A stretch of DNA of 64,000 nt from positions 55,298-119,297 of the forward strand of contig NZ_CAJVAS010000002.1 in the NCBI RefSeq assembly GCF_910593845.1. Direction: 5' to 3'. This DNA is from Paenibacillus solanacearum (GTDB lineage: Bacteria; Bacillota; Bacilli; Paenibacillales; NBRC-103111). The translations under genes were made by a program, and so were the position numbers. Positions 1 to 8,939 of this stretch are shown piece after piece (the first letter of the stretch is position 1; the number at the start of each line of letters is the position of its first letter). The notes under the pieces are model-generated. The model was not told the origin of the DNA. It saw nothing but the letters and a program-made list of their open reading frames with translations, and searched no databases.

Positions 1-1932
1 GCCTACCTTCAGCGTGCCGTGTTGGATCAGTACCCGGGCAACCGGTCCTTTTCCTTTGTCCAGCTCCGCCTCGATGACCGTACCTCTAGCGCGTTTGTTC
101 GGATTCGCTTTGAATTCCTGAACTTCCGCTACGAGCAGGATCATGTCTAGCAGGTTATCGAGCCCCATACGCTGCTTCGCGGAAATGTTGCAAAAGATTG
201 TGTCCCCGCCCCATTCTTCCGGTACCAGCTCGTATTCGGTAAGCTCCTGCTTGATCCGGTCCGGATTGGCTTCCGGCTTGTCGATTTTGTTGACCGCCAC
301 GATAATCGGCACTTTGGCCGCTTTCGCATGAGCAATCGCCTCGATCGTCTGCGGCATAACGCCGTCGTCTGCAGCTACGACAATAATCGTAATATCGGTC
401 ACCTGCGCGCCGCGGGCACGCATCGAGGTGAACGCTTCGTGGCCCGGTGTATCGAGGAACGTAATTTTCTTCCCGTTCGTTTCCGCTTGGTACGCACCAA
501 TATGCTGCGTAATGCCGCCAGCTTCGCCTTCCGTGACGTTCGTTTTGCGGATCGCGTCCAGCAGCGTCGTCTTCCCGTGGTCGACGTGCCCCATGATGGT
601 TACGACCGGCGGACGTTCGAGTAAATCTTCTTCCTCGTCTTTTTCCTCAAACTGCTCGAACTTGTCTTCCTCGACTGGAATTTTCAGTTCAACTTCCACA
701 CCGTAATCCGAAGCGAGGAGTTGAATGGCGTCGAGATCAAGCTCTTGGTTGATCGTTGCCATCACGCCCAGGAACAGCAGCTTCTTGATTACTTCGGAAG
801 CATCCTTATGCAGTGCTTTGGCAAGCTCGCCGACCGTCATCGTGCCGCGCACGATAATTTTCTTCGGCGTGTTATCGATTTTCGGCTTCGGCGCCTCTTG
901 TTGATTCCGACCGCCGCGGCCCTGATTTCTGGAATTGCCGCGGAACTGGGAACCCCGGTTGCCGCCAGGCTTATTATCGTCAAACCGCTTCTGGCTCTGG
1001 TTCTGCCTTGGTTTCTTTGCCGCCTTGTTTTTGTTTGCATCGTCCCCATCGGCATCGATCGCCGGCGGTGTGAATTGTCGTGAAGGCGCAGGCGCACTAA
1101 AACGATTGTTATCGTTGCTGCGATTGCCATTGTTGCTGCTGTTATTGCCGCTGCGCTGCTCAAAACCGCCGCTGCGGCGTTGGCCGCCACCTTGGCCACC
1201 TTGACCTTGACCCGCACCTTGGCCTCCTTGCGGACGGCCCTGGCCTGGTCCGCGGCTTCCTTGTCCGCCGCCGGACGAGCCTTGCTGGCCGCCGCGGTTG
1301 TTCGGATTGCCGCCATAGCCTTGCCCGCCGCCTTGGCCTTGCGGTCTGCGATCGCCTTGGCCCTGGCCTTGATAACCGCCTCCGCGATTGCTTTGTCCGC
1401 CGCCTTGGCCTTGATAACCGCCTCCGCGGTTATTTTGACCAGACTGACCTTGTCCTTGCCCACGATTCCTGTCATACCCTTGACGGTCGCCCTGCCGTTG
1501 CTGGCCGCTGCCGCCCTGTCCTTGACTGGAACGTTGTTCCCCTTGGCCTTGTTGGCCTTGCGGTCTGCGATCCGTCTGCGACGATCCGTCTGCCGGTCTT
1601 GGCGTTGCCGCCTGCACCTGCGCCTGCTGCCGTTGCTCCGGCTTCGGCTGCACGGCTACCGTCTGCTGCTTGTTGTCGTTTCTCGGCTGTTTGTCTTGCG
1701 GTTTGGCGCCTGCGCCTGAACCGCCATCTCGTTTGGCTGCTGCGTTTGCTTTCACGTCTTTAAAAAATTTCTCTACACTATCCACCGCATCGTTCTCCAT
1801 TACGCTCATATGATTGTTAACCGGTATTCCAATTCGCTTCAAAATCGTAATAATTTCCTTGCTGCTCATGTTCAAAGACTTTGCATATTCATATACTCTG
1901 AGCTTATCTTTATTATTGTCTTGTTTCGTCAA
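1..1932 (-). CDS. infB: Translation initiation factor IF-2 (3' end beyond window)
   Basis: GTPase that delivers initiator fMet-tRNA to the 30S subunit and promotes subunit joining. The first 644 codons are visible; the C-terminal tRNA-binding domains lie off the left edge. The start is TTG at 1932, with ACCTCC (AGGAGGT region on the coding strand) at 1941-1946, 8 nt upstream. Residues 2-55 form an IF2 N-domain. Residues about 62-340 are a Gln/Gly/Arg/Asn-rich low-complexity linker. The G domain has GHVDHGKT at 448-455, DTPGH at 494-498 and NKID at 548-551. It is the last visible gene of the rimP-nusA-ylxR-ylxQ-infB operon. The identification is secure; only the linker is unusual. Confidence 0.97.
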   Translation of the reverse strand, partial: MTKQDNNKDKLRVYEYAKSLNMSSKEIITILKRIGIPVNNHMSVMENDAVDSVEKFFKDVKANAAAKRDGGSGAGAKPQDKQPRNDNKQQTVAVQPKPEQRQQAQVQAATPRPADGSSQTDRRPQGQQGQGEQRSSQGQGGSGQQRQGDRQGYDRNRGQGQGQSGQNNRGGGYQGQGGGQSNRGGGYQGQGQGDRRPQGQGGGQGYGGNPNNRGGQQGSSGGGQGSRGPGQGRPQGGQGAGQGQGGQGGGQRRSGGFEQRSGNNSSNNGNRSNDNNRFSAPAPSRQFTPPAIDADGDDANKNKAAKKPRQNQSQKRFDDNKPGGNRGSQFRGNSRNQGRGGRNQQEAPKPKIDNTPKKIIVRGTMTVGELAKALHKDASEVIKKLLFLGVMATINQELDLDAIQLLASDYGVEVELKIPVEEDKFEQFEEKDEEEDLLERPPVVTIMGHVDHGKTTLLDAIRKTNVTEGEAGGITQHIGAYQAETNGKKITFLDTPGHEAFTSMRARGAQVTDITIIVVAADDGVMPQTIEAIAHAKAAKVPIIVAVNKIDKPEANPDRIKQELTEYELVPEEWGGDTIFCNISAKQRMGLDNLLDMILLVAEVQEFKANPNKRARGTVIEAELDKGKGPVARVLIQHGTLKVG

Positions 1933-1956
1933 TACTGTCCACCTCCGTACAATTTC

Positions 1957-2250
1957 CTACTGCTTCATCAGCATCCGCGCAAAGCCGGCGTCCGTAACCG
2001 CAATCGCGACCCGGGCCTCCTTGCCGATGCTATCTCCCAGCTGTTCCCTTCCGCCGGTTTGCAAGAGAGGAACTCCGTAGTAGCTGCACTTATCATTAAT
2101 CTTTTTGAACGTATTATCCGACGCGTCTTCGGCCACGATCACAAGCTTCGCTTCCCCGCTGCGCACCGCCTGAATGACCATTTCCTCACCGGTAATGATC
2201 TTCCCGGCACGCATCGTCAGCCCGAGATTGGAAAAAAAGTTTTTATTCAT
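1957..2250 (-). CDS. ylxQ: L7Ae-family RNA-binding protein YlxQ
   Basis: Small protein of the ribosomal L7Ae/L30e/Gadd45 fold, 97 aa, expected to bind kink-turn RNA. The residues visible are the hallmark Gly-rich N-terminus ([13 protein letters not shown]), the [11 protein letters not shown] strand-helix segment and a C-terminal VAVTDAGFA. The chosen ATG at 2250 has GGTGG about 9 nt upstream; an ATG three codons earlier (2259) is possible. It overlaps the end of ylxR by a few bases and precedes infB by about 24 nt, the standard nusA-operon position. Its exact cellular role is not established from sequence. Confidence 0.9.
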   Translation of the reverse strand: MNKNFFSNLGLTMRAGKIITGEEMVIQAVRSGEAKLVIVAEDASDNTFKKINDKCSYYGVPLLQTGGREQLGDSIGKEARVAIAVTDAGFARMLMKQ

Positions 2251-2557
2251 CCTCGTCATCCACCGCGTCTTTTCCGGCAATAAATTCGTCTTCCACTTTG
2301 ATGAAATCTTGTTCAAGCGCGTCGTATATTTCCGGCGATACCGCAGATTTCAAAGCGCGGTCGAGCGCACGCGATTTCTTGGCCAGCTTGAAACAGGAGA
2401 GCTTCCCGCACAAGTAAGCGCCGCGTCCGGCTTTTTTGCCGGTCAAATCGATCAGGAGCTCGTCGTTTGGCGTTTTGACCACGCGAATCAGCTCTTTCTT
2501 CCCCATCATTTGCTGGCAGGCAACGCATTTACGCAGAGGTATTTTTCTTGGCTTCAT
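2243..2557 (-). CDS. ylxR: YlxR family RNA-binding protein (RNase P modulator family)
   Basis: A 104-aa protein of the YlxR/DUF448 family encoded between nusA and infB. The family signature is present: RKCVACQ at residues 9-15, with Cys11 and Cys14, and GRGAYLC at 44-50. These belong to the conserved basic surface thought to bind RNA. The C-terminus is acidic (VDDEDE). Start ATG 2557 lies 33 nt downstream of nusA. YlxR has been described in Bacillus as RNase P-associated (RnpM); applying that role here is by family only. Confidence 0.92.
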   Translation of the reverse strand: MKPRKIPLRKCVACQQMMGKKELIRVVKTPNDELLIDLTGKKAGRGAYLCGKLSCFKLAKKSRALDRALKSAVSPEIYDALEQDFIKVEDEFIAGKDAVDDEDE

Positions 2558-2590
2558 CGGATTTCATCCCCTCCCCGCACCATGCGTTTC

Positions 2591-3688
2591 TTAATCGATG
2601 CTGACCGAATCCTGGTGCATGCCGTCGGATTCGGATTTTGGACGGCCGTACTCCTGCTCCGCTTGCGTTTCGCTCTTGATGTCGATTTTCCAACCGGTCA
2701 ATTTCGCCGCCAGCCTTGCATTCTGGCCTTTAATCCCGATCGCCAGCGAAAGCTGATAATCCGGCACAATGACGCGAGCCATCTTCTCCGCTTCGAATAC
2801 CTGCACCTCAAGCACCTTGGACGGGCTCAGCGCGTTGGCCACGTATTCTTCCACGTTCTCCACCCAGCGCACGATATCGATCTTCTCGCCTTTCAGCTCG
2901 GTGACGATCGTCTGTACGCGCAAGCCTTTCGGGCCGACGCAGGAGCCGACGGGGTCAACTTCCGCATTACGGGAATAAACGGCGATCTTGGAACGGAAGC
3001 CCGCTTCCCGGGCGACGGAACGAATCTCGACGACCCCTTGGAAAATTTCCGGAACTTCCAGTTCGAACAGCCGTTTCAGCAATCCCGGATGCGTACGGGA
3101 CAAAATAATTTGCGGACCTTTGGTCGTGTTTTCCACCTTCGTGATGTAGGCTTTAACCCGGTCACCCTGCTTGAACTTATCCGTCGGCATCAGTTCGCCG
3201 AGCGGCATGGCCGCTTCGATTTTGCCGAGGTCGATATACAAATTGCGCTGATCCTGCCGCTGGACGATACCGTTGACGATATCTTCTTCCTTATCGACAT
3301 AAGCGTTGTAAATCAGTCCGCGTTCGGCTTCGCGGATTCGCTGCGTTACGACCTGCTTGGCCGTTTGGGCGGCAATGCGCCCGAAATCCCGCGGCGTGAC
3401 TTCGATTTCCACAATATCGTTCAACTGGTAGTTGCCGTTAATTTCACGCGCCGCGTCCAGCGAAATTTCAAGCCGTGCGTCCAGCACATCATCGACGACG
3501 GTTTTGCGGGCGTATACTTTGATTAACCCGGTGTGGCGATTGATGTCGACACGCACGTTTTGCGCCGTATTAAAATTCCGTTTATAGCTTGAGATCAGCG
3601 CCGCTTCGATCGCTTCGATCAAAATATCTTTGGCAATGCCTTTCTCTCTTTCAATTTCATTCAGTGCTTCGATAAAATCCATGTTCAT
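2591..3688 (-). CDS. nusA: Transcription termination/antitermination factor NusA
   Basis: Elongation factor that binds RNA polymerase near the RNA exit channel and modulates pausing, intrinsic termination and antitermination. It is 365 aa, close to the 371 aa of Bacillus subtilis, and has no C-terminal acidic repeats like those in E. coli. Domain order: N-terminal polymerase-binding domain (about 1-125), S1 domain (about 135-200, including LYIDLGKIEAAMPLGEL), KH1 (about 230-300, GSCVGPKGLRVQ) and KH2 (about 300-345, GIKGQNARLAAKL). It follows rimP by 39 nt in the same operon, downstream of the promoter at 4319-4347. Confidence 0.97.
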   Translation of the reverse strand: MNMDFIEALNEIEREKGIAKDILIEAIEAALISSYKRNFNTAQNVRVDINRHTGLIKVYARKTVVDDVLDARLEISLDAAREINGNYQLNDIVEIEVTPRDFGRIAAQTAKQVVTQRIREAERGLIYNAYVDKEEDIVNGIVQRQDQRNLYIDLGKIEAAMPLGELMPTDKFKQGDRVKAYITKVENTTKGPQIILSRTHPGLLKRLFELEVPEIFQGVVEIRSVAREAGFRSKIAVYSRNAEVDPVGSCVGPKGLRVQTIVTELKGEKIDIVRWVENVEEYVANALSPSKVLEVQVFEAEKMARVIVPDYQLSLAIGIKGQNARLAAKLTGWKIDIKSETQAEQEYGRPKSESDGMHQDSVSID

Positions 3689-3727
3689 TTGAACGGAGTT
3701 CCCCCTCTCATAAAATACGGCCGTGCG

Positions 3728-4186
3728 TTAAAATTGTATGGCTAATCGGGCGCTGGCCACTTTCGTATATGGAATGCTGTGCTTCTTCTTGCCGATCTCG
3801 ACGACGACCGTCTCTTCATCGAACGAAGCAAGCGTACCTTCAAACTCCTTCAGCCCGTCGACCGGCTCATACGTCGTCAGGAAGACGTAGTCTCCGACGG
3901 CTTTATGGAAGTCTTGCGCTTTCTTGAGAGGACGCTCGGCTCCCGGTGAAGAAACCTCGAGAAAATAAGCGGCTTCAATCGGGTCTTTCTCATCCAGTCT
4001 TGCACTCAAATATTCGCTAATGCGTCCGCAATCGTCGATATCGATGCCGCCTTCTTTATCGACGTAGACACGTAAAAACCAGTTGCCGCCTTCTTTTACA
4101 TACTCGATGTCGACAAGCTCAAATCCGTTCTCGTCCAAAAAAGGGCGAACGAGCTCTTCCACAGTGGATTTGATATGTGTGCTCAA
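3728..4186 (-). CDS. rimP: Ribosome maturation factor RimP
   Basis: Assists 30S subunit maturation. The 152-aa protein has the RimP N-terminal domain ([20 protein letters not shown], about residues 20-40) and the Sm-like C-terminal domain. The conserved [11 protein letters not shown] segment lies between them. The start is TTG at 4186, preceded by AGGAGGAAA on the coding strand with about 7 nt spacing. It is the first gene of the nusA-infB operon, with a sigma-A promoter and two hairpins in the roughly 130-nt leader. Confidence 0.95.
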   Translation of the reverse strand: MSTHIKSTVEELVRPFLDENGFELVDIEYVKEGGNWFLRVYVDKEGGIDIDDCGRISEYLSARLDEKDPIEAAYFLEVSSPGAERPLKKAQDFHKAVGDYVFLTTYEPVDGLKEFEGTLASFDEETVVVEIGKKKHSIPYTKVASARLAIQF

Positions 4187-4264
4187 ACTGCTTTCCTCCT
4201 AACAGGTAGCGGTGAGTGCCGCTGTAAGCGATGCTCACGGCGATATGCCTTATACAAAATGTAA

Positions 4265-4284
4265 AGAGTGGGTTTCCCCACTCT
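4265..4284 (-). promoter_or_regulatory. Leader hairpin upstream of rimP (attenuator candidate)
   Basis: On the coding strand a perfect 7-8 bp stem (GAGTGGG / CCCACTC) with a GAAA-type loop is followed by TTTACATTTTG. It lies 35 nt downstream of the -10 box and 78 nt before the rimP start. A second imperfect hairpin follows at about 4207-4241. The T-rich stretch after the first stem is interrupted, so termination would be partial at best. It could attenuate the nusA operon, which would fit NusA autoregulation, but this is inference. Confidence 0.45.
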
Positions 4285-4318
4285 CTGCTCACGAGATATT
4301 ACATTGATACCGTAACAG

Positions 4319-4347
4319 ATTATACCATAAGTGCCGTGTCAATGCAA
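4319..4347 (-). promoter_or_regulatory. Sigma-A promoter for rimP-nusA-infB
   Basis: The coding strand carries -35 TTGCAT (4342-4347), a 17-bp spacer and -10 TATAAT (4319-4324) with an extended TGG just before the -10. All elements match vegetative promoters closely. It lies between the polC stop and rimP, so the nusA operon can be transcribed independently of polC. No clear intrinsic terminator follows polC, so read-through is also possible. Confidence 0.8.
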
Positions 4348-4392
4348 GATTAGCCAATCGCGTCATTGTGCCGGTCTTTGGGCACGAAGCCG

Positions 4393-7300
4393 CTAAAACA
4401 GCGACAGCTGATTCGACTCCGGAAGCCCGCGGAAGCAGCCCATGCCGCCGAGCAGTTCGATGATGGTCTTCGACGCTTTGCTCCTCTTCTGAAAATCCTC
4501 GATAGAGAGGAACGAACCGTCGTCTTTCGCGTCAGCAATATTTTTGGCCGCATTTTCCCCGATCCCGGCCAGTGCGGAAAATGGCGGGATGAGCGAATCG
4601 CCGTCGATCAAAAACTTAGTCGCATCCGATTTGTACAGATCGATGCTTTTGAACGAAAACCCCCGCGCCGTCATTTCCAGCGCCATCTCGAAGATCGAAA
4701 TCATATTTTTCTCTTTCGGCAGCGCCTGGAACCCTTTCTCCTCGATTTCGACCAGCCTGCGCAAAATCGCGTCATAACCTTGGCACAGCACGTCGAGCTC
4801 GAAATCGGTGGCGCGAACCGAAAAGTAAGTCGCGTAATAAGCAATCGGATGATACAGCTTAAAGTAAGCGGTGCGCACGGCGGAAATAACATAAGCCGAG
4901 GCGTGCGCCTTCGGGAACATGTACTGGATTTTCTCGCACGAATCGATGTACCAGAGGGGCACGTTGCATTTCTTCATTTCCTCTTTCCACTCGTCCGTGA
5001 GTCCTTTCCCTTTCCGCACGCTTTCCGTAATTTTGAACGCCAGCGCCGCATCCATGCCTGCTTTATAAATCAAATACAGCATAATATCGTCGCGGCACCC
5101 GATCACGGTCTTGATCGTACAAATGCCTTTCTTGATCAGTTCCTGCGCATTGTCGAGCCAGACGCCGGTTCCGTGGGAAAGCCCGGAAATCTGCAGCAAG
5201 TCGGCGAAGCTGGACGGCTTCGCTTCCTCAAGCATTTGCCGTACGAACTTCGTTCCCATCTCGGGAACGCCGTAGGTTGCAACCGTCGTCCGGATTTGCT
5301 GCGGCGTTACACCGAGCGAGTCGACCGAGTTGAACATGCTCATGACCTTCGGGTCGTTCATCGGAATCGTCGTCGGATCGACACCGGTCAAGTCCTGCAG
5401 CATCCGCATCATCGTCGGATCATCGTGCCCGAGAATATCGAGCTTGAGCAGATTCGCATCGAAGGCATGGTAATCGAAGTGCGTCGTCATCCACTCTGAG
5501 CTCGTATCGTCGGCCGGATACTGTACCGGCGTGATTTCATTCACATCGATGTAATCCGGCACAACGACGATGCCGCCCGGATGCTGGCCGGTACTCCGCT
5601 TGACGCCGGTGCAGCCGAGAGCCAGACGGCTCAGCTCGGCGCCGCGCCACTTCTTGCCTTGATCTTCCTCGTATTTTTTCACGAAGCCGAATGCTGTCTT
5701 CTCCGCGACCGTACCGATCGTCCCTGCACGGAATACCTGTTTCTCACCGAACAGCACTTTGGTGTAATTATGGGCGTGCGGCTGGTACTCCCCGGAAAAG
5801 TTAAGATCGATATCGGGCACCTTGTCGCCTTTAAAGCCAAGGAACGTTTCGAACGGTATGTCCTGGCCTTCGCCCTTCAATTTCTCACCGCAGTTCGGAC
5901 AAACTTTATCCGGCAAGTCGAAACCGCTTGGGACGGAGCCGTCGAGTATCCAATCGCTGTGCTTGCAAGACTTGCAAATATAATGCGGCGGGAGCGGATT
6001 AACCTCGGAAATGCCGAGGAATGTCGCGACAACCGAAGAGCCGACCGATCCCCGCGAGCCGACGAGGTAACCGTCCGCGTTCGATTTTTTCACGAGCTTC
6101 TCCGAAATCAAATAGTTCGCGGAGAACCCGTATTTGATAATCGGCACAAGCTCCTTCTCCAGCCTGGCCGAAATGACTTCCGGCAGCGGTTCACCGTAGA
6201 TCGACTTGGCCGTTTCGTAGCACGTACTGCGAATTTCTTCGTCGGCGCCATCGAAGATCGGCGTGAACAACCCGTTGTCCGTCGGACCGCCCTTGGTCGG
6301 GAACAACTCCAGCTCCTCGAATTGATCGGCCAGCTCGGACGTATTTTTTATGACGACTTCATAAGCGGTTTGCTCGCCCAAATAGCGAAACTCCTCGAGC
6401 ATCTCTTTCGTCGTGCGGAAATGAACATCCGGCTTGCGGATATCTTTCAACGGGCTGAATCCGGTAATGCCGTGTATCGTGATGTCACGGCTAATTTTTT
6501 CACGCGGGTGCAAGTAGTGCACATTCCCCGTAGCGATGACCGGCTTGCCGAGCTTCCGGCCAATTTCGATAATTTTCCGGTTCGCGTCCTCCAGCTGGGC
6601 AGGGCTGCCGACAAGCCCTTTATCCACCAGATGCATATTGACGCAGGTCGGCTGAATTTCGAGCACGTCGTAAAATTCGGCCACCAGCTCCGCCTCTTCG
6701 ACTGACTTGTTCAGCACGGTTTCGAAAAACTCGCCCTTCTCGCAGCCGGAAGATATGATCAAGCCTTCGCGCATCTCCGTCAGCTTGCTCTTGGGTATGC
6801 GAGGCTCGCGATGGAAATATTCCGTATGCGAAAGCGAGATGAGTGTGTACAAATTTTTCTTGCCGGTCATATTCTTGGCATAAATGCAGCTGTGAAACGG
6901 CCGTTGTGTATTGAGATTTTTGCCGACCTGATCGTTCAACTGTTCCAGTGTCGCATAGCCGCGATCGCCGGCGTCCTTCAGCAAATGATACAAGACGTGA
7001 CCAAGCGCGATGGAGTCGTCGATCGCACGGTGATGATTTTCAAGACTGACCTTGAATTTGTCGGCCAGCGTATTCAGACGGTGGTTTTTCATCGTCGGGA
7101 ACAGCAGTCTCGCCAGCTCCAGCGTATCCAGCACCGGATTTGGCACCTCGGGCAAGCCGAGCTGCTTGCAGTTCGCTTGGATGAACCCGATATCGAATCG
7201 GGCGTTGTGCGCCACCAGGATGCTATCGCCGACAAATTCGATAAATTTGGGCAGCATCTCCGCCAATTCCGGCGCGTCTCTGACCATATCGTCGTTGATG

Positions 7301-8730
7301 TTGGTCAGCTGCTGAATGTGATAAGGAATCCGCTCATGCGGGTTGATGAACGAAGCGAACCTTCCGACTTCTTTGCCTTCCTTCATCTTGACGCCGGCTA
7401 TTTCGATAATTTTGTTGCTCGTGACGGAAAGCCCCGTCGTCTCAATATCGAAGACGACATACTCCGCATCGCCAAGCGGTATCGGGGCCCCGTTCATGAC
7501 GACCTGCACCGAATCGTTGACGATGTTCGCTTCGACACCGTAAATGACTTTAATATGATGCTTATGCGCCGCATGGTTCGCTTCCGGGAAGCTCTGTATG
7601 CCGCCGTGGTCCGTAATGGCAATCGCCTTATGCCCCCACTGGGCTGCCGTCTTGATATACTGGTCTACCGACGTGATGCCGTCCATTGGGCTCATTGTCG
7701 TATGCAGGTGGAATTCGACGCGCTTTTCTTCGGCGTTGTCCCTGCGCTCCGGCGGAGCCATAATCTCATTTACGTCCGAAGGGATCATGACCAGCTCGGG
7801 AATTTGCATAAAGCGATCATATTCCACTCGGCCGCGCAGCTTCAGCCAAGTGCCGTTTTTGATCAGACTGTAAATTTTGACGTCTTCTTTCGTCTTGGCA
7901 AATACTTTCACCGACAACGAGTCGGAGAAATCGGTTATATTGAACGTAAACAAGGTGCTGCCGTTTCGAAGCTCTTTCGAATCCAGGCCGAACACGGTCC
8001 CTTGTATCGTAATTTTCTTTTCCTCGTCTTTCACGTCTTGCAGCGGCACGGCTTGTTCCTTGATGTCGTACCCGGCCATCAGCTTCACTTCCGCATCATC
8101 CTGCTGCGCTGCGGCATCGTTCTCCGCTTCTACCGCCGTCATGATGACACTCGTCACTTCTTTTTCTTCCTGCTCGATCTTCTTGGCGAATTTGACGAAC
8201 TCTTCTTCCCGTGCGGCGTCCACGGTATATTTCACGATGAACTCGACGCCGAAATAATTGAGAAAGTAATTTTGAATCCATTGCCCGATATTTTTTTTCT
8301 TGGCCAGCTCCAGCCCGATCGTATCGAGCAAATGCAGCGTCAGGATGTTGCCCTGTACGTCGATCTTCGCTTTGGTCATCCAGCCGTTGATCGATGCCGC
8401 TTCTCGCTGCACCCATTCGAGGAACATATCCCAATATTCATGCGCGACTTCATCATGCTTGACGTCGCTCGTGTATTGCAGCACGAACCGTATCATCGCG
8501 ATGTGGGCATATTTTTCCCGAATCATTTTGCAGAACGAACGATAAACGCCGCTGGGCACAATTTGGCTTTTAACGATATAGAACGTCCACTCTTTGTTTT
8601 TGCGGCTTGTTTCCACTTTGTCGATATACCCGTCCGAGAAAAAAGACTGCACGACGTCCTCCGGCACCCCGGCCTGATGCATCAGCATTTCAAACCGGTC
8701 CCGCTTTTGCGCCGAATTGCTATTGCTCAT
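4393..8730 (-). CDS. polC: DNA polymerase III alpha subunit, Gram-positive PolC type
   Basis: Replicative polymerase with built-in proofreading, 1445 aa. Domain order: N-terminal domain, OB fold (about 240-310), PHP domain (HLH at 341-343) interrupted by a DEDDh 3'-5' exonuclease (FDIETTGL, Asp428), then a zinc-binding segment (CKSCKHSD and CPNCGEK) and the polymerase palm (PDIDLNFSG with Asp973 and Asp975). ATG 8730 is chosen because GGGGAGG precedes it by 6 nt; an in-frame TTG eight codons upstream lacks a site. It is encoded between proS and the rimP operon, as in Bacillus. Confidence 0.97.
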   Translation of the reverse strand: MSNSNSAQKRDRFEMLMHQAGVPEDVVQSFFSDGYIDKVETSRKNKEWTFYIVKSQIVPSGVYRSFCKMIREKYAHIAMIRFVLQYTSDVKHDEVAHEYWDMFLEWVQREAASINGWMTKAKIDVQGNILTLHLLDTIGLELAKKKNIGQWIQNYFLNYFGVEFIVKYTVDAAREEEFVKFAKKIEQEEKEVTSVIMTAVEAENDAAAQQDDAEVKLMAGYDIKEQAVPLQDVKDEEKKITIQGTVFGLDSKELRNGSTLFTFNITDFSDSLSVKVFAKTKEDVKIYSLIKNGTWLKLRGRVEYDRFMQIPELVMIPSDVNEIMAPPERRDNAEEKRVEFHLHTTMSPMDGITSVDQYIKTAAQWGHKAIAITDHGGIQSFPEANHAAHKHHIKVIYGVEANIVNDSVQVVMNGAPIPLGDAEYVVFDIETTGLSVTSNKIIEIAGVKMKEGKEVGRFASFINPHERIPYHIQQLTNINDDMVRDAPELAEMLPKFIEFVGDSILVAHNARFDIGFIQANCKQLGLPEVPNPVLDTLELARLLFPTMKNHRLNTLADKFKVSLENHHRAIDDSIALGHVLYHLLKDAGDRGYATLEQLNDQVGKNLNTQRPFHSCIYAKNMTGKKNLYTLISLSHTEYFHREPRIPKSKLTEMREGLIISSGCEKGEFFETVLNKSVEEAELVAEFYDVLEIQPTCVNMHLVDKGLVGSPAQLEDANRKIIEIGRKLGKPVIATGNVHYLHPREKISRDITIHGITGFSPLKDIRKPDVHFRTTKEMLEEFRYLGEQTAYEVVIKNTSELADQFEELELFPTKGGPTDNGLFTPIFDGADEEIRSTCYETAKSIYGEPLPEVISARLEKELVPIIKYGFSANYLISEKLVKKSNADGYLVGSRGSVGSSVVATFLGISEVNPLPPHYICKSCKHSDWILDGSVPSGFDLPDKVCPNCGEKLKGEGQDIPFETFLGFKGDKVPDIDLNFSGEYQPHAHNYTKVLFGEKQVFRAGTIGTVAEKTAFGFVKKYEEDQGKKWRGAELSRLALGCTGVKRSTGQHPGGIVVVPDYIDVNEITPVQYPADDTSSEWMTTHFDYHAFDANLLKLDILGHDDPTMMRMLQDLTGVDPTTIPMNDPKVMSMFNSVDSLGVTPQQIRTTVATYGVPEMGTKFVRQMLEEAKPSSFADLLQISGLSHGTGVWLDNAQELIKKGICTIKTVIGCRDDIMLYLIYKAGMDAALAFKITESVRKGKGLTDEWKEEMKKCNVPLWYIDSCEKIQYMFPKAHASAYVISAVRTAYFKLYHPIAYYATYFSVRATDFELDVLCQGYDAILRRLVEIEEKGFQALPKEKNMISIFEMALEMTARGFSFKSIDLYKSDATKFLIDGDSLIPPFSALAGIGENAAKNIADAKDDGSFLSIEDFQKRSKASKTIIELLGGMGCFRGLPESNQLSLF

Positions 8731-8843
8731 CCCGATCCTCCCCATAATCGGCAAACAGGACCGCCCATTTTCGATCCTGTCTCCGCCATGAACTCATCCG
8801 CGACGAATTCACGAATATGTTACGCGTCCGTCCTAAGACAAGG

Positions 8844-8931
8844 AAAGGGCAAAATGGAATCGATGATGTCGACAACCGCCAACGCTAGCGTTGTTGGAAC
8901 GGCTGTAACGTCCTTCCCGTTTTTGCCCTTT
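8844..8931. repeat. Long imperfect palindrome between proS and polC
   Basis: An 88-bp segment whose ends are perfect 11-bp inverted repeats (AAAGGGCAAAA / TTTTGCCCTTT). Nested inside are GGAA/TTCC, ACA/TGT, CCG/CGG and a central 14-bp palindrome CAACGCTAGCGTTG (8880-8893). The whole folds into one long stem-loop on either strand. No T-run follows on the minus strand, so it is not a standard terminator of proS. It may be a transcript-processing or weak termination structure, or a palindromic repeat; no second copy was noticed in the window. Confidence 0.6.
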
Positions 8932-8939
8932 ATGTAATC

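Noticed and set aside
837..1475. 212-aa Ala/Lys-rich minus-strand open frame inside infB
   Set aside because: A different frame of the low-complexity infB linker; the infB frame continues through it.
2174..3526. 450-aa plus-strand open frame opposite nusA
   Set aside because: Shadow of nusA and ylxR; composition (His/Arg/Phe-rich) is typical of antisense translation.
6811..8937. 708-aa plus-strand open frame opposite polC
   Set aside because: Antisense shadow of the clearly identified polC; no recognisable domain and no ribosome site.
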